DNA from: Caulobacter segnis | Lineage (GTDB): Bacteria; Pseudomonadota; Alphaproteobacteria; Caulobacterales; Caulobacteraceae | Direction of reading: 5' to 3' | Assembly (NCBI RefSeq): GCF_023935105.1 | Contig: NZ_CP096040.1 | Location: 4,383,001 to 4,447,000, forward strand | Length of the DNA stretch: 64,000 bases | In this document: piece after piece, positions 58,632 to 64,000 of the stretch | How positions within the stretch are numbered: position 1 is the stretch's first letter | How the letters are laid out: each line of letters begins with the position of its first letter | Translations under genes and position numbers: made by a program | Notes under the pieces: generated by a model | The model's database searches: none | Told to the model about the DNA's origin: nothing | The model's input: only the letters and a program-made list of their open reading frames with translations

Positions 58632-60740
58632 GTGATCGCTTTCCTCGCCCTCGCCGCCGCCCCCGCCGCTTCCACGCCGGTTCCCGATCGGGTCGTGGTC
58701 GACCTTTCCGCGCCCAGACCGGTGAACGTCTTCCGTCCCGACGAGGCTTTCGGCGGCGGGCTGGACGGGATGGGCAAGGACGAGGTCAAGGCGATCTACA
58801 CCCCGCACAACGTCGCGGCCATGCGCCAGGCGGGCCTGGCCAAGATCACCTATCGCTTGCGAACCGAACTGGGCAACGAGGCCTGGCACTGGAACCCCAA
58901 GGGGCGCTGGAGCGACGCCGCCCACGCTCAGGGCTACTGGACCTCGGACGACACGCCCGGCGGGCCGATCCTGCTGTCGCACGGCTACAACCTCCCCCGG
59001 CGCGGCATGACCAAGGACCAGGCCAACAATCTGGGCTATTCGCGGCTGGACGACGGCGACCCGGCGACTTTCTGGAAGTCGAACCCTTATCTGGACAGCC
59101 GCTACACCCACGCCCCGGCGCGGCCGCAGTGGCTGATCGCCGAGCTGGACGAGGCCCGGCCGATCGACGCGGCCCGCCTGACCTGGGCCACGCCCTACGC
59201 CGTCGACTACGCGGTGCAGTACTGGACCGGTCACGACGACTGGGACCCCGACGGCCGCTGGGTGACCTTTCCGAACGGCGCGGTGAGCGGCGCGGCCGGC
59301 GGCGCTGTGACCCTGAAACTGGCCGAGGCGCCGATCCGCACGACCATGATCCGGGTGTTGATGAGCCGTTCGTCCGGGACGGCGCCGGCGGGGTCGACCG
59401 ATGTCCGCGACGGCCTGGGCTACGCCCTGGCCGAGGTCGGGTTCGGCACGCTGGATGGCGACGGCTTCCACGACGCGATCCGCACGGGCCGCTCCAGCAC
59501 GACCCAGACCGTCATGCACGTCTCCTCCACCGATCCCTGGCACCGGGCGGTCGACGAGGATCCTGACCTGGAGCAGCCGGGCCTGGACCTGGTGTATCGC
59601 AGCGGCCTGACCAACGGCCTGCCGATGATGGTCCCGGTCGGCGCGATGTTCGACACGCCCGACAACGCCGCCGCCGAGATCCGCTGGCTGAAGCGTCGGG
59701 GCTATCCGGTCGACCAGGTCGAGATCGGCGAGGAGGCCGACGGCCAGTACGGCTCGCCCGAGGACTACGCCGAACTCTACATCCAGATGGCGCGGGCGGT
59801 GCGCGCCGCGAACCCCAAGATCATCACCGGCGGCCCCAGCCTGCAGGCGGCCGTCGCCGACATGTGGGCGCCCGACGCCGGCGAGGACCGTTCGTGGACC
59901 CGCCGCTTCGTCGACACCCTGGCCGCGAGGGGCCGCCTGGCCGACCTGGGTTTCGTCTCGTTCGAGCACTATCCGTTCGACGATGTCTGCGGGCGGATCG
60001 ACGAGAAGCTGCTGGACCACGACGCCATGCTGGACCGCGATCTGAAGCGCCTGCGCGACGACCACGTGCCGGCGACCACGCCCCTGGTGATCAGCGAGTA
60101 CGGCTTCTCGGCCTATTCGGGGCGGGTGATGTCGGAGATCCCCGCGGCCCTGCTGAACGCCGACATCGTCGGTCGCTTCCTGGCCAAGGGCGGCGCCCAG
60201 GCCTTCCTGTTCGGCTACACGCCCAACCAGCCGATCAACCAGCACCAGGCCTGCGCCGGCTACGGCAACATGATGACCTGGCAGACGGACGAGAACGGCC
60301 AGGCCAAGTGGCCCAGCCCGACCTTTCAGGGCGCCTGGCTGTTGAGCCACGCCTGGAGCCAGCCGGGTCATGGCGCGCACGCGGTCTGGCCGGCGACGTC
60401 CAGCGTCCGCGACGCCAAGGGCCGCGCCTTTGTCAGCGCCTATGCCGTCAAGCGTCCGGACGGCCAGTGGTCGCTGATGCTGGTCAATCGCGACGCCAAG
60501 GCCGCCCACGCCGCCAAGCTGGTCTTCGAGAAGGGTCAGCGCGCGCACGGCTTCAAGGGTCCCGTCGACGTCTGGACCTACGACCGCACGCGCTACGCTT
60601 GGAAGGACGCGGGCGAGCAGAGCCGGCCAGCCAAGACCCTGCCACCCCTGAAGCGGCGCCAGGACGGGGCCAGGGCCGTGGTCCTGCCGCCATGGTCGCT
60701 GACCGTGGTGCGCGGACGGATCGACGCCCCGGCGCCTTAG
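58632..60740 (+). CDS. Secreted clan-A-type glycoside hydrolase with an inserted beta domain
   Basis: A 702-residue exported enzyme (signal-like start MIAFLALAAAPAAS). After FRPDEAFGGGLDGMGKDEVK comes a discoidin-like (F5/8 type C) segment (about residues 130-270, SRLDDGDPATFWKSNPYLDS...). A TIM-barrel part follows, with the probable acid/base Glu in VDQVEIGEEADGQYGSPEDY and the probable nucleophile Glu in PLVISEYGFSAYSGRV. A C-terminal beta domain (residues 590-702) closes it. The two-glutamate layout fits clan GH-A families such as GH39 or GH51; I cannot assign the family. Between pilus genes but probably unrelated to them. Confidence 0.75.
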   Translation: MIAFLALAAAPAASTPVPDRVVVDLSAPRPVNVFRPDEAFGGGLDGMGKDEVKAIYTPHNVAAMRQAGLAKITYRLRTELGNEAWHWNPKGRWSDAAHAQGYWTSDDTPGGPILLSHGYNLPRRGMTKDQANNLGYSRLDDGDPATFWKSNPYLDSRYTHAPARPQWLIAELDEARPIDAARLTWATPYAVDYAVQYWTGHDDWDPDGRWVTFPNGAVSGAAGGAVTLKLAEAPIRTTMIRVLMSRSSGTAPAGSTDVRDGLGYALAEVGFGTLDGDGFHDAIRTGRSSTTQTVMHVSSTDPWHRAVDEDPDLEQPGLDLVYRSGLTNGLPMMVPVGAMFDTPDNAAAEIRWLKRRGYPVDQVEIGEEADGQYGSPEDYAELYIQMARAVRAANPKIITGGPSLQAAVADMWAPDAGEDRSWTRRFVDTLAARGRLADLGFVSFEHYPFDDVCGRIDEKLLDHDAMLDRDLKRLRDDHVPATTPLVISEYGFSAYSGRVMSEIPAALLNADIVGRFLAKGGAQAFLFGYTPNQPINQHQACAGYGNMMTWQTDENGQAKWPSPTFQGAWLLSHAWSQPGHGAHAVWPATSSVRDAKGRAFVSAYAVKRPDGQWSLMLVNRDAKAAHAAKLVFEKGQRAHGFKGPVDVWTYDRTRYAWKDAGEQSRPAKTLPPLKRRQDGARAVVLPPWSLTVVRGRIDAPAP

Positions 60741-60778
60741 GGCCGATCGACGTTCAGCTCTTTGCCCCCAAATCCGAT

Positions 60779-60898
60779 CTCCCCGGCGAAAGCCGGGGCC
60801 CAGATCGAGCCCGGGACGGTTACCGGACGGGCGAGGCGAACAGGCGCGTCAGCCCCAATCTCTCCGGATGAATCTGGGCCCCGGCTTTCGCCGGGGAG
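60779..60898. repeat. 120-bp element with 27-bp perfect terminal inverted repeats (second copy)
   Basis: CTCCCCGGCGAAAGCCGGGG plus CCCAGAT (60779-60805) and its exact inverse (60872-60898). The interior shares GGCGCGTCAGCCCC with the copy at 38863. It lies between the converging glycoside hydrolase and cpaH genes and may terminate both. Confidence 0.82.
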
Positions 60899-60945
60899 AC
60901 GGGTTTTGGATGGATCGCTGAATGTCGATCCCTCTCTAGCGTGCC

Positions 60946-61929
60946 TCAGTGCTTTCCGAAGATGTCCTGCACCCGCATGATCGCGGGGCCCAGGATCATG
61001 ATGAACAGCACCGGCAGGAAGAACAGGATCATCGGCACGGTCAGCTGGGCCGGCAGGGCGGCGGCCTTCTTCTCGGCGGCGGCCAGGCGCAGGTCGCGGT
61101 TCTCCTTGGCCATGACGCGCAGGGCCGCGCCCAGCGGCGTGCCATAGCGCTCGGCCTGGATCATGGCCGTGGCGACCGACTTGACGCCCGGGTGGTTGTT
61201 GCGGCGGGCCAGGCCTTCATAGGCCATGCGACGGTCGGGCAGATACGACAGCTCGGCGGTGAGCAGGGACAGCTCCTCGGCCAGCTCCATCGACTGGCCG
61301 CCGACTTCCGAGCCGACCTTCTGGATCGCCGCCTCGATCGACATGCCGCTCTCCACGCAGATCAGCAGCAGGTCCAGGGCGTCGGGAAAGGCCGCCACGA
61401 TCGACTCGCGGCGCTTCTGGGCGACATTGGTGATGTAGACGTTGGGGGCGTAATAGCCGGCCGCCAGGAAGGCCACGCAGGCGCAGACCTTCTGGATGGG
61501 CAGCAGGCCGAAGCCGTTGACCACGCTCAGATAGACCGCCACCACCGCCGCGAACACGAACGGCATGACGAAGCGGAAGAAGTAGAAGGTCGTCACCGGC
61601 CCCGGACCGCGGAACCCCGCCTGGGCCAGGTTGTCGACGACCTTGGGGTCCTCCAGCAGCTTGGACAGCTGCAGGCGCTCGACGACGGTCTTGTACAGGT
61701 CCTTTTCCTGGTGGCGCAGGGTGGCCGGCCCGCCGCCGCGCGCGGCCAGGCTCTGGCGCGAGCGCCGGCGCAGTTCCTCGCGACGGTTGGCCACCGACTT
61801 CAGGCGCCCTTCCAGGCCGCTGCCGCGCACCACCGGCGAGGCCAGGGTGATGATGGTCGCGAACACGACCAGGGCGATGAACGCCGTCAGGATGTTGGAG
61901 GGATCGGTCAGGGTCTTGACGATGTCCAC
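60946..61929 (-). CDS. cpaH: Tad/Flp pilus inner-membrane protein TadC
   Basis: A 327-residue type II secretion F-domain protein of the Tad pilus platform. It has an N-terminal helix (ILTAFIALVVFATIITLASP), paired helices near residues 125-175, the T2SSF cytoplasmic helices (AFPDALDLLLICVESGMSIE, QAERYGTPLGAALRVMAKEN) and a final helix (VPMILFFLPVLFIMILGPAI). With CpaG it forms the membrane platform on which the CpaF ATPase acts to extend PilA pili. It starts 13 bp after cpaG. Confidence 0.92.
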   Translation of the reverse strand: MDIVKTLTDPSNILTAFIALVVFATIITLASPVVRGSGLEGRLKSVANRREELRRRSRQSLAARGGGPATLRHQEKDLYKTVVERLQLSKLLEDPKVVDNLAQAGFRGPGPVTTFYFFRFVMPFVFAAVVAVYLSVVNGFGLLPIQKVCACVAFLAAGYYAPNVYITNVAQKRRESIVAAFPDALDLLLICVESGMSIEAAIQKVGSEVGGQSMELAEELSLLTAELSYLPDRRMAYEGLARRNNHPGVKSVATAMIQAERYGTPLGAALRVMAKENRDLRLAAAEKKAAALPAQLTVPMILFFLPVLFIMILGPAIMRVQDIFGKH

Positions 61930-61942
61930 GCGGCCCTCCCCC

Positions 61943-62920
61943 TCAGAATTTGAAGTTGATCATGCGGCGCATGACCAGGACGCCCAGCGTCATCCAGATC
62001 CCGCCCGCCAGCAGCATCAGGTGGCCGCGCGGGTCGGTGAACATCGGCCGCATGTAGGCGGGCGAGGTGATGCTGATCAGGGTGACGACGCCGGGCGGCA
62101 GCGCGCCGATGATCATGGCCGAGGCGACCGCTTCGGCCGACAGCGCCTTGATCTTCTCCTTCATCAGCTTGCGGGCGCGCAGCACGCCGGACAGGTTGTT
62201 CAGCGCCTCGGCCAGGTTGCCGCCGGTCTTCTGCTGGATGGCCAGCACGATCGCGAAGAAGCGCAGTTCGCTGGTCGGCATGCGCTCGTGCATCTTGTCC
62301 AGAGCCGCATCCATCGGCACGCCCATGCCGAGGTTCTCGGTCAGCACCCGGAACTCCCCGGCCAGGGGCTCGGGGCTCTCCTTGCCGATGATCTTCAGGC
62401 AGTCGTGGACCGGCAGGCCCGACTTGACGCCGCGCACGATGATGTCGATGGCGTCCGGGAAGGCGGCCGTGAACTTGGCGGTGCGGCCCTTGGCCAGGAT
62501 GGCGAGCACCCAGCGCGGCAGGCCCGCCCCGGCGGCGAAGCCCGCGCCCAGGGCGATCAGCGGCGCCTGGCGCAGCAGCAGGAACATCATCGCCACGAAG
62601 AGACCCAGCACGCCGCTGACGATCCAGAACATCCGGACGTTGTCGCCCAGGCCGGCCGCCTGCATGCGCGAGCCGATGCTGAGTAGGCTCTTCTTCTGCT
62701 TTCGCTCCTGCTCCTTCAGCGCCTTGAGGATGGCCTGGCGGCGGGCGTCGGGGGTGTTGGCGGCGGCCTTGTCGCGCGCGCCGGCCTGGCGCGCGGCGCC
62801 GCGCACGACCAGCTGGGCGCGCTTGGAGGCCTTGGCCGAACCGCCGTCGCCGCCGGCGAAGGCCAGGCCAAGGCCCGCGATCATCAGGAAGCCCAGGACG
62901 CCGGCGATCACGTACAGCAT
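61943..62920 (-). CDS. cpaG: Tad/Flp pilus inner-membrane protein TadB
   Basis: A 325-residue type II secretion F-domain protein. A first helix (MLYVIAGVLGFLMIAGLGLA) is followed by a basic coiled region, helices near residues 100-145, the T2SSF motif AAFPDAIDIIVRGVKSGLPV, LAIQQKTGGNLAEALNNLSG and a C-terminal helix pair. It begins 3 bp after the cpaF stop, so cpaF-cpaG-cpaH are one transcript. Confidence 0.92.
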   Translation of the reverse strand: MLYVIAGVLGFLMIAGLGLAFAGGDGGSAKASKRAQLVVRGAARQAGARDKAAANTPDARRQAILKALKEQERKQKKSLLSIGSRMQAAGLGDNVRMFWIVSGVLGLFVAMMFLLLRQAPLIALGAGFAAGAGLPRWVLAILAKGRTAKFTAAFPDAIDIIVRGVKSGLPVHDCLKIIGKESPEPLAGEFRVLTENLGMGVPMDAALDKMHERMPTSELRFFAIVLAIQQKTGGNLAEALNNLSGVLRARKLMKEKIKALSAEAVASAMIIGALPPGVVTLISITSPAYMRPMFTDPRGHLMLLAGGIWMTLGVLVMRRMINFKF

Positions 62921-62923
62921 CGC

Positions 62924-64000
<1,077 letters not shown>

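Overview
This 64 kb window has very high GC, dense coding on both strands and a gene content that points to a Caulobacter-type alphaproteobacterium. The main clues are the cpaF-cpaG-cpaH (tad) pilus genes, pseudaminic-acid genes as used for flagellin glycosylation, two large TonB-dependent receptors, three methyl-accepting chemotaxis proteins, an HWE histidine kinase, an ELM1-family protein next to greA, and families of palindromic intergenic repeats. The genus is inferred from gene families and style; no database was searched.

Layout. 1-6.9 kb: carB (3' end missing), two ArsR-led operons, a frameshifted glutathione S-transferase, a patatin-like lipoprotein and a cold-shock protein. 7.2-8.9 kb: two small proteins, then an IS110-family element inserted in a 120-bp palindromic repeat. 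8.9-18.2 kb: an SLC13 permease, pgsA, an HWE kinase operon, a frameshifted SDR with its SnoaL partner and a divergent LysR regulator, and an HPP-CBS protein. 18.4-25.2 kb: two chemotaxis receptors flanking a GST, a VOC protein and a GH43 enzyme. 25.4-33.1 kb: greA, an ELM1-family protein, small membrane proteins, pseG (frameshifted), an SDR, a DUF418 gene with an in-frame stop, pseI and trxB. 33.1-38.8 kb: SleB hydrolase, Dps, a hybrid kinase and a third ArsR operon. 38.8-45 kb: two convergent TonB receptors. 45-49.7 kb: nadABC with two matching operator palindromes, then a MAPEG protein. 49.7-55.3 kb: a NIT-domain chemotaxis receptor with an upstream FNR/FixK box, kdsB-pheA, a membrane-anchored cytochrome c and a periplasmic thioredoxin-like protein. 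55.4-64 kb: NlpC/P60 and M17 peptidase genes, a TPR protein, a secreted glycoside hydrolase, and cpaH, cpaG and partial cpaF.

The most striking result is the IS110 element. Its ends can be fixed to the base because it splits a repeat whose intact relative lies 2 kb away. The noncoding stretch before its transposase folds into a 5' hairpin and two internal loops. Those loops carry short segments matching both halves of the target and both ends of the element, in the arrangement of a bridge RNA of the IS621 type.

Second, three genes each carry a one-base loss in a short G/C run and a fourth has an in-frame amber codon. Either the assembly has residual homopolymer errors or this strain is losing genes, including pseG. 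Third, nadABC, two of the three ArsR operons and a LysR gene have readable operator repeats.
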